34,476 bases of DNA, from contig NZ_JAEUPY010000711.1 of the NCBI RefSeq assembly GCF_016790065.1, positions 1-34,476 on the forward strand, in the 5' to 3' direction. The notes under the pieces are model-generated. The model was given only the letters and a program-made list of their open reading frames with translations. It was not told the DNA's origin and did no database searches. Both the position numbers and the translations under genes were made by a program. Numbering within the stretch: position 1 is the stretch's first letter; each line of letters starts with the position of its first letter. This document shows positions 16,331 through 25,496 of this stretch, piece by piece. Source of the DNA: Steroidobacter sp. (GTDB lineage: Bacteria > Pseudomonadota > Gammaproteobacteria > Steroidobacterales > Steroidobacteraceae).

Positions 16331-17290
16331 ATGAGCGCCGCCCTATCCGCCGCCGCCCTGGTGGCAAGCAAGCCCTTGAACGACCTGCCCAATCTGGATG
16401 AACAGCAGGCCGAGCTGGCCGCGTTGGTGACCCGGCTGACGCCCGCCGAGGGCATGTACCAGTCGGCCATTCCCAGCCTGGTGACCATCCGCGCCAACTC
16501 GCCGACCACCCCGACGCCGTCGTTGTACGACCCCAGCCTTTGCATCGTGGTCCAGGGGCGCAAGCGCGCGGTGCTGGGCGACGAAGTCTTCTACTACGAT
16601 GCGTTGAATTACCTCACCGTGTCGGTGACTTTGCCGGCCATTGGCCATGTGCTGGAAGCTACTGCCGAGCAGCCGTACTTGTGTCTGCGGCTCGAGCTGG
16701 ACGCACGCATGATCGGCGAGCTGCTGTTGCAGGTTGGCCGCAGCGCTGTACCGCCTTCGACCGATCGTGGCTTGTATGTCGCACGCACCAGCCCGCAATT
16801 ATTGGACGCGGTTTTGCGTCTCACCCGATTGCTGGAACAGCCGCGAGACGCCGCGATTCTGGCCCCTCTGGTGCTGCGAGAAATCCATTATCGAGTGTTG
16901 ACCGGCGAGCTGGGCCATCGCTTGCGCGAGTTGTGCGTGGTGGACAGTCAGGTGAATCGGGTGGCGCGCGCCATCGAGCTGTTGCGCAAGCGATTCACCG
17001 AATCGCTGCGGATCGAGGATCTGGCGGCGGCCGCGCACATGAGCGAATCGTCGTTGCATCATCGTTTCAAGGCCGTGACCGCCATGTCGCCGATGCAATT
17101 CCAGAAGCACCTGCGCCTGCATGAAGCGCGCCGCTTGATGCTCACCGAGGGGCTGGAAGCCGCCGCGGCCGCGCATCGGGTGGGTTATGAAAGCCCGTCG
17201 CAATTCAGCCGCGAGTATCGCCGCCTGTTCGGCGCCCCGCCGCGCCGGGAAATCGAGACCATGCGTGGGGGCGGGTTACAACCAGCATGA
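16331..17290 (+). CDS. AraC family transcriptional regulator
   Basis: A 319-residue regulator. The N-terminal part (about residues 25-200) matches the AraC_N type cupin-like sensor domain, with PSLCIVVQGRKRAVLGDEVF as its hallmark. The C-terminal 100 residues form a double helix-turn-helix: IEDLAAAAHMSESSLHHRFK is the first and RVGYESPSQFSREYRRLFG the second. The effector is unknown; relatives often control nearby oxidoreductase genes. A GTG at 16316 is in frame, but I choose ATG 16331 because GGAGG lies 8 bases upstream. The 122 bases before it contain an imperfect palindrome around CGCTTG/CAAGCG (16249-16271), which could be an autoregulatory site. No obvious target gene adjoins it except the YaiL-like gene downstream. 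Confidence 0.92.
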   Translation: MSAALSAAALVASKPLNDLPNLDEQQAELAALVTRLTPAEGMYQSAIPSLVTIRANSPTTPTPSLYDPSLCIVVQGRKRAVLGDEVFYYDALNYLTVSVTLPAIGHVLEATAEQPYLCLRLELDARMIGELLLQVGRSAVPPSTDRGLYVARTSPQLLDAVLRLTRLLEQPRDAAILAPLVLREIHYRVLTGELGHRLRELCVVDSQVNRVARAIELLRKRFTESLRIEDLAAAAHMSESSLHHRFKAVTAMSPMQFQKHLRLHEARRLMLTEGLEAAAAAHRVGYESPSQFSREYRRLFGAPPRREIETMRGGGLQPA

Positions 17291-17347
17291 CGGCGGCGGT
17301 TTGCGTAGAATGGCGCCGTCCCCCAAGGAGTCTGTGCGGAGCCTTCG

Positions 17348-17896
17348 ATGAGCATGTCATTGCGCGAGCAGTTGCTGGCCGCCGGCCTAGGCAACAAGAA
17401 GCAGGCGCGCCAGGCCGATCACCAGCAAAAGCAGCAACAGCATCAGCAGGCCAAGAACAAGGCGCTGCGTGAAGAGCAGGAAAAGCGGGCTGCCGAGGCG
17501 CGCGCCAAGGCGCAGTCCGACAAGGCTGCGCGCGATGCCGAGCTGAACCGTAAGCGCCAGGAAAACCAGGATCGCAAGGAACGCTGGGCGCAGATCAAGC
17601 AGCTGATCGAGCAGCATCGCTTGCCCAAGGTGGAGAGCGAGGAGTACTTCAACTTCATCGACCGCGGCAAGGTGCGTCGGATCACCGCTGACAACGCCCT
17701 GCGGGAAAAGCTGGTCGCCGGCAGCATCGTGATCGTTCGTTGCGAAGGTAAGTACGATTTAGTGCTGCCCGAAGTCGCCGACCGCATTCGCGAGCGCGAC
17801 GAACGCGCCGTGGTGAAACTGAATGCGGAAGACGGCAAGCCGGCAGCAGACGATCCGTATAAGGACTTTGTCGTGCCGGATGACTTGATGTGGTGA
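17348..17896 (+). CDS. yaiL: YaiL-like DUF2058 family protein
   Basis: A 182-residue DUF2058 protein. The N-terminus LREQLLAAGLGNKKQARQ is the family hallmark. It is followed by a long highly charged Lys/Glu/Gln-rich coiled-coil (about residues 18-90), then a compact domain containing YFNFIDRGKVRRI and the end block DDPYKDFVVPDDLMW. Function in E. coli is not well defined; nucleoid or ribosome association has been suggested for family members, but I cannot confirm it from sequence. The ATG at 17348 has GGAG upstream. It converges on an exported unknown protein with a 7-base gap, so their 3' ends are very close. Confidence 0.9.
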   Translation: MSMSLREQLLAAGLGNKKQARQADHQQKQQQHQQAKNKALREEQEKRAAEARAKAQSDKAARDAELNRKRQENQDRKERWAQIKQLIEQHRLPKVESEEYFNFIDRGKVRRITADNALREKLVAGSIVIVRCEGKYDLVLPEVADRIRERDERAVVKLNAEDGKPAADDPYKDFVVPDDLMW

Positions 17897-17903
17897 GCCG
17901 CTA

Positions 17904-18701
17904 CTAGTCGAAGTCGAGAACTTTACGCGCGCGCTCCTGATAGCGCTGCGCCGAAAGCCGCATGTTGTTGTCCTCGATATGGAACGGTGTCTGCGCGACG
18001 TACGCTAGTGCGCGAGGCACGCCGAACTGATCGATCAGCGGCGCGATCAACAGAATCCCGCCGTAGCGCTGGACATCCAGATACACCTGGTCGCCCTTGT
18101 TCCACAGGCTGCGACGGAAGCGCGCGAAATCCTCCGGCCAGATCATGTCCAGACGATTCGCATTGAAGATGGGGGCGCGCACTTCCTTGAGATGTTCGTT
18201 GATACCTTCAACCAGCATTTCGCAGGGCAGACGTTCGCCCAGATCGTTGGACTTGCAGTCCTTGTGCGGCCAGGACAAGCCACGCGCCTTGGCGGCTTCC
18301 TGCAGATACGCGGTCCAGATCAGCTGATCGATGGTTTCCACCACCGGGAAGGCATTCCGATACTGCTCGTTCTCATAGAACGGCCAGTAGTAGGCGGCGG
18401 CACGGATCGGATTGGGCACCTTGGCACTGAGCAGCCGGCGTGGAAACACCAGCGTGCGTTGCTCCGAATCGTAAGTTTCTTTGCCGTCGGTGTCGGCCAG
18501 GTCCTTGGAGCCGACGAACCGGACCTGCAGCGCCGTGGGCAAGGTCCCCAGCAAATCGCCGAAGGCGGTGGTGATGGCTTCTGTGCGGTAGTTCACCAAT
18601 GCGGTGAACCGCTGCTTGCACTGCTCGCGATTGACGCTTTCGCAGCTCATGCCAAGAAGGGGGAAGAGCAGAGTGAAACACGCGAGTCCGAGACGCATCA
18701 T
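17904..18701 (-). CDS. Exported protein of unknown function
   Basis: A 265-residue protein beginning with a hydrophobic signal sequence (MMRLGLACFTLLFPLLGMSC). The cysteine at residue 20 suggests a lipoprotein, but GMSC is a poor lipobox, so ordinary signal peptidase cleavage is equally possible. The mature part is soluble and mixed alpha/beta, with several aromatic-rich segments and cysteines near residues 27, 148 and 159. I recognise no catalytic motif or family. It is transcribed in the same direction as the LpxO-like gene, but 249 bases separate them, so it probably has its own promoter. That gap (18702-18950) holds no gene or clear repeat I can see. Function unknown. Confidence 0.75.
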   Translation of the reverse strand: MMRLGLACFTLLFPLLGMSCESVNREQCKQRFTALVNYRTEAITTAFGDLLGTLPTALQVRFVGSKDLADTDGKETYDSEQRTLVFPRRLLSAKVPNPIRAAAYYWPFYENEQYRNAFPVVETIDQLIWTAYLQEAAKARGLSWPHKDCKSNDLGERLPCEMLVEGINEHLKEVRAPIFNANRLDMIWPEDFARFRRSLWNKGDQVYLDVQRYGGILLIAPLIDQFGVPRALAYVAQTPFHIEDNNMRLSAQRYQERARKVLDFD

Positions 18702-18950
18702 CGTTGTCGCTCCCGTCCGTCGTCACAGTCAAACCTCTTGGCCAATAGGCTTGCAGAAACTGTGCCGATATAAACAAGCAACGATACGCACGCACGGAAG
18801 TTCCATGCGGAAAAACGCGATGTTGAAAATCAGCTGCGCGGCGAGCTATTAACGAGCGAGAACGGTGCTGATTACGCGTGCGGAGGAAACAATTGTCGCC
18901 GCAACGGCGACGCGCGGCGAAGTGTGTGCCGGGCGTGTGCCAACACTGTT

Positions 18951-19874
18951 TCAGAATCCGACAAAAATGGCGTAACCGAGCGTTGCGATCAGCAACCATT
19001 TCAACAAGTAATAAAGCGGCTGGTGCCATTCCTTGATACGCAAGCCGAGCGCGCGGATTTGATACACGTACGCAAAGATGCGATTCAAGAAACCAACGTG
19101 TTCGCCCGCTACGTTTTGTGTTGCCGCCGCGCGAATCATGCCGCGGCCCAGAGTGCGATTCACCCATCGCAACACCGGGTTGGACAGCGGCCGTTCGATG
19201 TCGCAGAAAAGAATCACGCGCGTCACATCGGTACGATTCTCGGCTTGATGAATGTAGGTTTCATCAAACATCACGGCCTCGCCGTCCTTCCAGAAATACT
19301 TCTGGCCATCGACGATGATGTAACAGTCGGGCGAGTTGGGTGTGAGCAACCCGAGGTGATAACGCAACGAGCCTGCGAATGGATCTCGATGCGCGCCCAG
19401 CCGCGAGCCCGGTGGTAAAAGTGTAAACATTGCCGCGTTGATGGAAGGAATTTCCGCCAACAGCGCGGCGGTCTTTGGGCACAGCGCCGAGGCCGACGGC
19501 AAGAAGTCGCCGTACCACTTCAGATAGAAGCGCTTCCAACCGCGCTTGAAGAACGTGTTGAAGCCGATGTCGTTGTATCCCGACGCCGCGCGGATGTGGC
19601 CTTCATCGAACAGCTTTAATGCTTCTTCTCGAATCACTTGCCACTGTTCGGTGACTTGGCGCAACTCCGGAAACTCGCGCACGTCGGCATAGGGCTGGGC
19701 TTTGACCGCCGAAAATAAATACATCAGCGCGTTGTAGGGCGCGAGCAAGTTGGCGTGATCGGCCAGCAGACGTGACAACTTGTGGCGCACTCGGCCACGG
19801 AATTGCACAAAAGTGACGCTGGCTAGAAACGTCACGAGGATCAGGGCTCGGGCTGTGAGGAGCGAGTGAAGCAT
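18951..19874 (-). CDS. Aspartyl/asparaginyl beta-hydroxylase family protein (LpxO-like)
   Basis: A 307-residue Fe(II)/2-oxoglutarate dioxygenase with membrane segments at both ends (about residues 7-24 and 287-305), as in lipid A hydroxylase LpxO. The catalytic core holds the iron-binding H162 in LGAHRDPFAGSLRYHLGL and H209 in FDETYIHQAENRTDVTRV, with R219 as the probable 2-oxoglutarate ligand. WKDGEAVMFDET is a strong family block. LpxO adds a 2-hydroxyl to a lipid A acyl chain; related enzymes modify other lipids, such as ornithine lipids, or proteins, so the substrate is inferred. ATG 19874 is chosen because it opens the family's hydrophobic N-terminus; the frame stays open to 20066 but would cross into the divergent transaldolase gene. 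The ribosome site is weak. Confidence 0.87.
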   Translation of the reverse strand: MLHSLLTARALILVTFLASVTFVQFRGRVRHKLSRLLADHANLLAPYNALMYLFSAVKAQPYADVREFPELRQVTEQWQVIREEALKLFDEGHIRAASGYNDIGFNTFFKRGWKRFYLKWYGDFLPSASALCPKTAALLAEIPSINAAMFTLLPPGSRLGAHRDPFAGSLRYHLGLLTPNSPDCYIIVDGQKYFWKDGEAVMFDETYIHQAENRTDVTRVILFCDIERPLSNPVLRWVNRTLGRGMIRAAATQNVAGEHVGFLNRIFAYVYQIRALGLRIKEWHQPLYYLLKWLLIATLGYAIFVGF

Positions 19875-20048
19875 GCGCGGCGCCGGCTGTGGGACTCTTT
19901 GTTGGTTGGAGAATACGCACTGCGGGCTGGAGAAAAAGGCACGCCGCGGAATTGCAGTATTGACGCAACATCGCGAATCGAAACGCCGCGGCGGCCGTGA
20001 TATACAATTCGGCTTGTTGTCGCCTGCCAGATTCGAGTCGGAGTCGTA

Positions 20049-21167
20049 ATGAATGCCGTCAATCAAAGCGTCGTGAACCGGTTACGCCAGGTCCATCAGC
20101 TCGGGCAAAGCATCTGGCTGGACGACATTCGTCGCAGCTGGCTGCGCGACGGCCATCTGGCTCGGCTGATCGCCGAGGACGCGTTGGCGGGGGTGACATC
20201 GAATCCGGCCATCTTTGCCAAATCGATCAGCGAAGGCGCTGAATACAACGAAGCCATTGCCAGCCTCGCCAAGGCGGGCCGAAGCATCAACGACATTTAC
20301 GAGACGCTGGCGCTGGAAGACGTTCAGGCCGCGGCGGATCTGTTCCGTCAAACTTATGACGCAAGCTCGGGCACCGATGGCTTCGTCAGCTTGGAAGTGT
20401 CGCCGCACCTGGCCGATGACACGGCCGGTACTGTCGCCGAAGGGCTGCGGCTGTGGCAGGCCTTCAATCGGCCCAACGCCATGATCAAGGTGCCGGGCAC
20501 CGAAGCCGGCTTGCCGGCCATCACCGAACTGATCGCTGCCGGCATCAACATCAATGTGACGCTGCTGTTCAGCGTGGAGCGCTATCGAGCAGTGGTCGAC
20601 GCGTATCTCGCCGGTCTCGAGCAGCGAGTCGCGGCTGGCCAGCCCATCGACAAGATTGCCTCGGTGGCCAGCTTCTTCCTGAGCCGTATCGATACTTTGG
20701 TGGATGCCAAGCTCGACACTCTGACCACGTACGAAGCCAAGGCACGTCGCGGCCGAGCTGCGATTGCCAGCGCGCGTCTGGCGTATCAGTACTTCAAGCA
20801 GTGGACCAGCAGCGATCGTTGGCGTGCTCTTGCCGAGAAGGGTGTGAAGCCGCAGCGGTTGTTGTGGGCTTCCACGTCCAGCAAAGATCCGGCGTACAAA
20901 GACACCGTGTATGTCGAGGCGCTGATTGCACCGGACACGGTGAACACTCTGCCGCCTGCCACCGTCGATGCGTTTCGCGATCACGGCGATGCTGCCGTAC
21001 GCATCGAAGATGAATTGGCCGATGCGAAGGAGACTGTTCAGGTCCTGCGCAACTTAGGGATCGACCTGAAGGTGGTCAGCGAACAGCTCGAGCGCGAAGG
21101 TGTGAAGAAATTCAAGGAGCCGTTCGACGCGCTGTTTGTCACGTTGGCCAAGCGCGCCGGCCGCTGA
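20049..21167 (+). CDS. tal: Transaldolase
   Basis: A 372-residue transaldolase that moves a three-carbon dihydroxyacetone unit between sugar phosphates in the non-oxidative pentose phosphate pathway. IWLDDIRRSWL and GVTSNPAIFAKSI are hallmarks of the N-terminus, K147 in NAMIKVPGTE is the Schiff-base lysine, and LLWASTSSKDPAYKDTVYVE is the C-terminal signature. Length and motifs fit the longer subfamily found in actinobacteria and some proteobacteria rather than the 317-residue E. coli TalB. The ATG has GGAG 6-7 bases upstream. It stands alone and ends before a perfect 14-bp hairpin shared with the convergent cytochrome gene. No transketolase or glucose-6-phosphate isomerase fusion is present. 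Confidence 0.95.
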   Translation: MNAVNQSVVNRLRQVHQLGQSIWLDDIRRSWLRDGHLARLIAEDALAGVTSNPAIFAKSISEGAEYNEAIASLAKAGRSINDIYETLALEDVQAAADLFRQTYDASSGTDGFVSLEVSPHLADDTAGTVAEGLRLWQAFNRPNAMIKVPGTEAGLPAITELIAAGININVTLLFSVERYRAVVDAYLAGLEQRVAAGQPIDKIASVASFFLSRIDTLVDAKLDTLTTYEAKARRGRAAIASARLAYQYFKQWTSSDRWRALAEKGVKPQRLLWASTSSKDPAYKDTVYVEALIAPDTVNTLPPATVDAFRDHGDAAVRIEDELADAKETVQVLRNLGIDLKVVSEQLEREGVKKFKEPFDALFVTLAKRAGR

Positions 21168-21210
21168 GTTTAGAAATATAACTTTACAGACGCTGACACG
21201 GGCGGTGCTG

Positions 21211-21244
21211 GTCGAACAGCCGCCATCGCGGGCGGCTGTTCGAC
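21211..21244. terminator. Bidirectional hairpin between tal and the cytochrome gene
   Basis: A perfect 14-bp inverted repeat (GTCGAACAGCCGCC and its complement) closes on the loop ATCGCG between two convergent stops at 21167 and 21252. T runs are missing on both sides, as with the hairpin at 4807-4835, so the local terminator style may rely on stem strength. Confidence 0.8.
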
Positions 21245-21251
21245 GCTCAGG

Positions 21252-23519
21252 TCAGAGCGACTTGCCGAACAACTGACATTGCGGGGGCTTGAAGCCTTCC
21301 GGGGTCGGCGGGTCGCGGTGAACTTTCAGGTACTCCACCAGCGCGTAGCGCTGTTCATCCGTGAACTCCGGGCCGATCACACCCGAGGGCAGCGGATTCG
21401 CTTTCGAGTCCTGCAAATGTTTGCTCCAGGTCGCGGCATCGGCGGCGAAGCCGTGGCCGATGTTGCGATTGCCGGGGATGTTGGTATCCAACCAGAAGCC
21501 ATCGTCGCTGCCTTCAGCGTCGGGCTCCGTCGCATAACCCACATGCACCGGATCGAAATCGCGGCGGCCGACAAAGAAACGTTTGTCCCGCTGATTGGGC
21601 GGCAACAGCATTTGATACAGCGTCGGCACCGAGCCGTTATGCAGGAACGGCGGTGTAGCCCACACGCCTTGCAACGGGCGAGGTTTGTAGCCAGAGATCT
21701 GCTGCGGCAGATCGAGCGCACCGAAACCTTCCAAGCACTGCTGAGTCGCATAGTCGATGCCGTAATCGGCATAGAACCGGTTCTTGATCAGAATACCGAC
21801 CAGATTCAGCGCCAACCCTTCCGTCAGCTTGGTCACATCCAAACCCGCGACCGTCTGTTCGATATTGGCCGTGCCACTGCGCACGTCCCACAGCAAGTTG
21901 AGGGTGTGGCAGTCCAATCCGCAATTGAGTGGATCGTCAGGTTGCGTAGACGACAGCACCGGCATGGGCGAGAGCAACGATTCCAACGCGGCGTCGATGG
22001 CGTCGAAGCTTTCCTGCGGCAGGCTCGGCGTGACGCTGCCATCCGGGTCCGGATAGTTCGCCAGCAACGCTGGCAATTCGCCGAGCGGCAACTGTTGCTC
22101 GCCACGCAAGCGAACGACTTCGCGCAAGCGGAAGCGAGCATCGCGAGTCAACGCGCGAACTAGCAGCGGGCGAAGTGCATCGGCGAGTTCCGCATTGGTC
22201 AGGCCCGTGGTCGAAAGATTGTAATGACGTTCCATGAAACCCTTGGCCGCATTGGCGTCGGTGCCAATGTGTTCCAGCGGAATCACTTCGATGCGCCATT
22301 CGACTTCCGGATAGGGCTTGAGCGGCGCGCTCGCCTGCTGACGAGCAGCGTCGGCCACGTGCGGGCCGTGACAGCCGCGGCAATACTGTTCGAACAACTT
22401 CGAGCCTTGCTCGGCCTTGGCTTGATCGATGTTGCCGAGAATTTGCTCCGGCCAGGTCGGCGGCGTCAGCTGTTGCAACGTGTGTTCGATGCGCTGAAGT
22501 CCGGGGATATCGACACTGCTGCGAAACCGATGATCGGCCGGCAGCGGCTCATTCATATCGCTACGTAACGGCGAGATGGCGCCGACGCCGAGCGCTTCGC
22601 CGATGTTTCGAGCCAGCGGCTGTGCCACTGAGCCGTTGTACTGCACCCAGTCGAACTTCCAGATGTTCCACAGATAGGGATAGCTCACCGGCGCGTCGCC
22701 GACTTGATAGTTGCCGGGCGCGAGATGATCGCCGAACGCGGTGTTGCCGATGCGGCCCAGCGCATCGGTGCGGCCGAAGCCTTCGTGCACCGGATACAGT
22801 TTGCGCAACGGATTGTTCTGGCCGCTGCCCAGCATGGCTTTGATGCTGGCCCACAGCGCCGACTTCAGTTGCGGCTTGGCGGACGGATAGCCCGAGCCCA
22901 GCACGCGCTTGGCGAAGCGGTCGAACTTCCAGGGTTTGACGGCAGTATCCAACAGCGACGCCAACAGTACCGGCGCGAAACTGCCGCGAGACATGTCGGT
23001 GAAGGCGTGCATGGCCTGGCCGCCATCGATGCGCATGGCGTAGTTGCGGTCGTCTTTCTTGAAATGGATTTCGCCGGTGTGGCAGGCGGCACAGGTGATG
23101 TCGAGCACGTGCTCGCCGATGGCCGGATCGAAATGCTTGGTGAAGCCGATGGGCAATTGATCGGGATTGGCCGGGCTCGGCTCGGGGTCGACCAGGAAGC
23201 GATACTTGCGCAGATGGTCGGGGTTGGCGAAGCGCTCCTCCGAGAACGGCAGCTCCAGGTGCACGAACCAGTCGTAACGGACCGCGCCGGCCGAGGCGCC
23301 TTGCGGCATCGAGGTGCCCTGCGCGGTGTAGTAGTAGGTCTGGCGCTGTTCGCTGTTCTGGCCTGCGCCCCAGTTCTGGTCCAGGTACACATACTCATCG
23401 ACCGGCTCGAGCGCCGGAATGGTATGCACCGGCCACAGCACGAACCACGCAAAGCCGACCACCGCTACCACGGCGAGAATCGCCACCAGTCCCAGCACCC
23501 AACGAATCAACCGCCGCAT
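21252..23519 (-). CDS. RoxA/MauG-like c-type cytochrome (dihaem peroxidase superfamily)
   Basis: A 755-residue protein anchored by an N-terminal membrane segment (about residues 7-29) with a large periplasmic part. It has two canonical haem-attachment sites, CAACH at 143-147 and CRGCH at 380-384, in the layout of the bacterial dihaem cytochrome c peroxidase/MauG/RoxA superfamily. FDWVQYNGSVAQPLARN near 289 and GVWATPPFLHNGSVPTLYQM near 618 are strong blocks shared with RoxA-like proteins, some of which cleave rubber with O2; others have unknown substrates. A third motif, CGLDCH (533-538), has three residues between cysteines and may bind an extra haem or form a disulfide. It diverges from the diguanylate cyclase gene across 234 bases. 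Substrate unknown; a periplasmic oxidase or oxygenase role is inferred. Confidence 0.88.
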   Translation of the reverse strand: MRRLIRWVLGLVAILAVVAVVGFAWFVLWPVHTIPALEPVDEYVYLDQNWGAGQNSEQRQTYYYTAQGTSMPQGASAGAVRYDWFVHLELPFSEERFANPDHLRKYRFLVDPEPSPANPDQLPIGFTKHFDPAIGEHVLDITCAACHTGEIHFKKDDRNYAMRIDGGQAMHAFTDMSRGSFAPVLLASLLDTAVKPWKFDRFAKRVLGSGYPSAKPQLKSALWASIKAMLGSGQNNPLRKLYPVHEGFGRTDALGRIGNTAFGDHLAPGNYQVGDAPVSYPYLWNIWKFDWVQYNGSVAQPLARNIGEALGVGAISPLRSDMNEPLPADHRFRSSVDIPGLQRIEHTLQQLTPPTWPEQILGNIDQAKAEQGSKLFEQYCRGCHGPHVADAARQQASAPLKPYPEVEWRIEVIPLEHIGTDANAAKGFMERHYNLSTTGLTNAELADALRPLLVRALTRDARFRLREVVRLRGEQQLPLGELPALLANYPDPDGSVTPSLPQESFDAIDAALESLLSPMPVLSSTQPDDPLNCGLDCHTLNLLWDVRSGTANIEQTVAGLDVTKLTEGLALNLVGILIKNRFYADYGIDYATQQCLEGFGALDLPQQISGYKPRPLQGVWATPPFLHNGSVPTLYQMLLPPNQRDKRFFVGRRDFDPVHVGYATEPDAEGSDDGFWLDTNIPGNRNIGHGFAADAATWSKHLQDSKANPLPSGVIGPEFTDEQRYALVEYLKVHRDPPTPEGFKPPQCQLFGKSL

Positions 23520-23753
23520 CTGTCGCTCCTTGTTGTTCTAGAGGCGGTGAGGTCGTCCCGACCGCGCACGTTAGACTGACCAACTTACCCACCCGCTCAG
23601 CGTGTGCCCGCTGACGAGATCACAGTTCCAATAATTCATGGCTTACGACGTCGCAGTGAGGTGCGTGCTGTCGCATACTCATGATGAGCAGGATGCTCGA
23701 ATGCCGGGAGCGCATGGACGCGCAGCACCGGTGCAACGGATTGGGAGGATAGA

Positions 23754-25496
23754 GTGCCGCGGTCGCTACAGCGTATTGCCGTTTTTACCTTGATGCTGGC
23801 GTTGACCTGCGTGAGTGCGTTGGCTGCCGACTCAGCCACGCAAGCCTTCGTCCTGCCCGCCGACGAGCGCGTCTACGTCGAGGAGTTCAGTCGTCACGTC
23901 GATCTGCTCGAAGACGCGACCGGCCAGCTACCCATCGACGCGGTGGCTCAGTCGAGCTTCACGCCAGGCTCGTTGAAGGCCGCCAACGTCGGCTTCACCA
24001 GCTCGATCTGGTGGGCCAGGGTCACACTGCGGAACGACGGTCCGCGCGAGCGCGAAATCTTTCTGCGCCAGACCTACCCGCTGATCGATTACCTGGACGT
24101 CTACGAACAGACCGGCCCTGGGGAATGGAAAACCCATCAGACTGGCGACCGCCGCCCGTTCGCGACGCGCGATATCGCTCATCGGGATTTGGTGTTCCCG
24201 CTGCACGTGCCGGCCGAGGGCGAGCGGGTCATCTACCTGCGCTATCAGTCGCAGGGGCCCATCGACATCAGCCTGTCGCTCTTCAGCTCGCCGGAATTGC
24301 TGGAGTCATTGAGCCGCGAGCAACTCGCGTACGGCATCTATTACGGTTGCGTGATCATGTTGTTGGTGTGGAGCAGCTTGGTGTTCATCGCCGTGCGCGA
24401 CAAAGCCTTCCTGGCCTATTTCGCGTATGTGGGCACGTTCGGCCTGTACATGCTGATCCACAACGGGCTGGCGTATCAGTACCTATGGCCGGAGAGCCCG
24501 CGTTGGGGCAACACCAGCCTGGTCGCCTTCATCAATATCGCGTTGATCGCCGGGCTGCAGTTCTCGCGAATGATCTTGCGCGCCAAAGAGGTGACGCCGC
24601 GGCTGGATCTGGTCGCCCGGATATTGCAGACGGTTGCCGCCGCTTTGTTGCTGGCCTCGCCGTTCGTGCCTTACGCGACCATCATCGCGCCGGTCGCTGG
24701 GCTGGTGCTGGTAGGCGTGCTCTTCATGTTGGTGCTGGGAACCTCAGCCATGGTGGCGGGCTCGCGGCCGGCGCGCTTCTATGTGATCGCCTGGAGTTCG
24801 TTCCTGTGCGGCTCGGTGGTGTTCCTGCTCAAGACCTTCGGCGTGTTGCCGCACACCTTCTTTACTCAGAACGGCTGGCAGATCGGTTCGTTGCTGGAAA
24901 TGATTCTGCTGTCGTTGACGCTCAGCACGCGCATGAACGAGCTGCAACACCAGAGCCGCACCGATCCGCTCACCTTGCTGGGCAATCGCCGCTTGTTCGA
25001 TGACCGGCTGCCTGAGGAATTCGCGGTGGCTCGGCAAGAGCAGCGGCAGTTGTCGTTGCTGGTGCTCGATATCGATCATTTCAAGAGCTACAACGATCGG
25101 CATGGCCATGCGCGCGGCGACCAGGCGATCAAGGCGGTCGGGCATGCGTTGCGTAAGTTCGCACGCAAGCCGTTGGTGGCTTGTCGTTACGGCGGCGAAG
25201 AGTTCACGGTGATTCTGCCGGGCGTCGATTGCCAGACCGCGGCGGTGATGAGCGAGCGACTGCGCCGGGTCATCGAAGAAACATTGCACGGCGACCTGGC
25301 GATCACCATCAGCGTCGGCTACGCCTGCTTGGCGCGCGGCGAGTTCGGGAGTGCCGAACAATTCTTCGAAGCGGCCGACTCGGCGCTCTACACGGCTAAA
25401 CAGAGTGGTCGCAATTGTGTGGTGGCCTTCCACGAGCGGGCTGAGCAGGAACAGGAGCCACCCGTGCAGCTAGACGCGCGTGCCGCTACTTCCTGA
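23754..25496 (+). CDS. Membrane diguanylate cyclase with 7TMR-DISM sensor
   Basis: A 580-residue signalling protein. A signal peptide (1-25) is followed by a periplasmic 7TMR-DISMED2-type domain (about 30-175), seven membrane helices (about 190-390), and a cytoplasmic GGDEF domain (403-560). The active-site signature is GGEEF at 480-484, and DIDHFKSYNDRHGH at 439-452 holds the metal-binding and substrate residues, so it should make cyclic di-GMP. The allosteric RxxD I-site expected just before the signature is absent (RKPL occupies that place), so feedback inhibition may be lost. The start is GTG 23754, backed by GGGAGG 7 bases upstream. The ligand of the sensor domain is unknown, perhaps a carbohydrate or carboxylate. 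Its last 11 bases overlap the convergent small tail-anchored gene. Confidence 0.93.
   Translation: MPRSLQRIAVFTLMLALTCVSALAADSATQAFVLPADERVYVEEFSRHVDLLEDATGQLPIDAVAQSSFTPGSLKAANVGFTSSIWWARVTLRNDGPREREIFLRQTYPLIDYLDVYEQTGPGEWKTHQTGDRRPFATRDIAHRDLVFPLHVPAEGERVIYLRYQSQGPIDISLSLFSSPELLESLSREQLAYGIYYGCVIMLLVWSSLVFIAVRDKAFLAYFAYVGTFGLYMLIHNGLAYQYLWPESPRWGNTSLVAFINIALIAGLQFSRMILRAKEVTPRLDLVARILQTVAAALLLASPFVPYATIIAPVAGLVLVGVLFMLVLGTSAMVAGSRPARFYVIAWSSFLCGSVVFLLKTFGVLPHTFFTQNGWQIGSLLEMILLSLTLSTRMNELQHQSRTDPLTLLGNRRLFDDRLPEEFAVARQEQRQLSLLVLDIDHFKSYNDRHGHARGDQAIKAVGHALRKFARKPLVACRYGGEEFTVILPGVDCQTAAVMSERLRRVIEETLHGDLAITISVGYACLARGEFGSAEQFFEAADSALYTAKQSGRNCVVAFHERAEQEQEPPVQLDARAATS

Noticed and set aside
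22704..23579. A 291-codon open frame opposite the cytochrome gene
   Set aside because: It is antisense to a gene with clear haem motifs, and its sequence is low-complexity His/Gly/Arg-rich.
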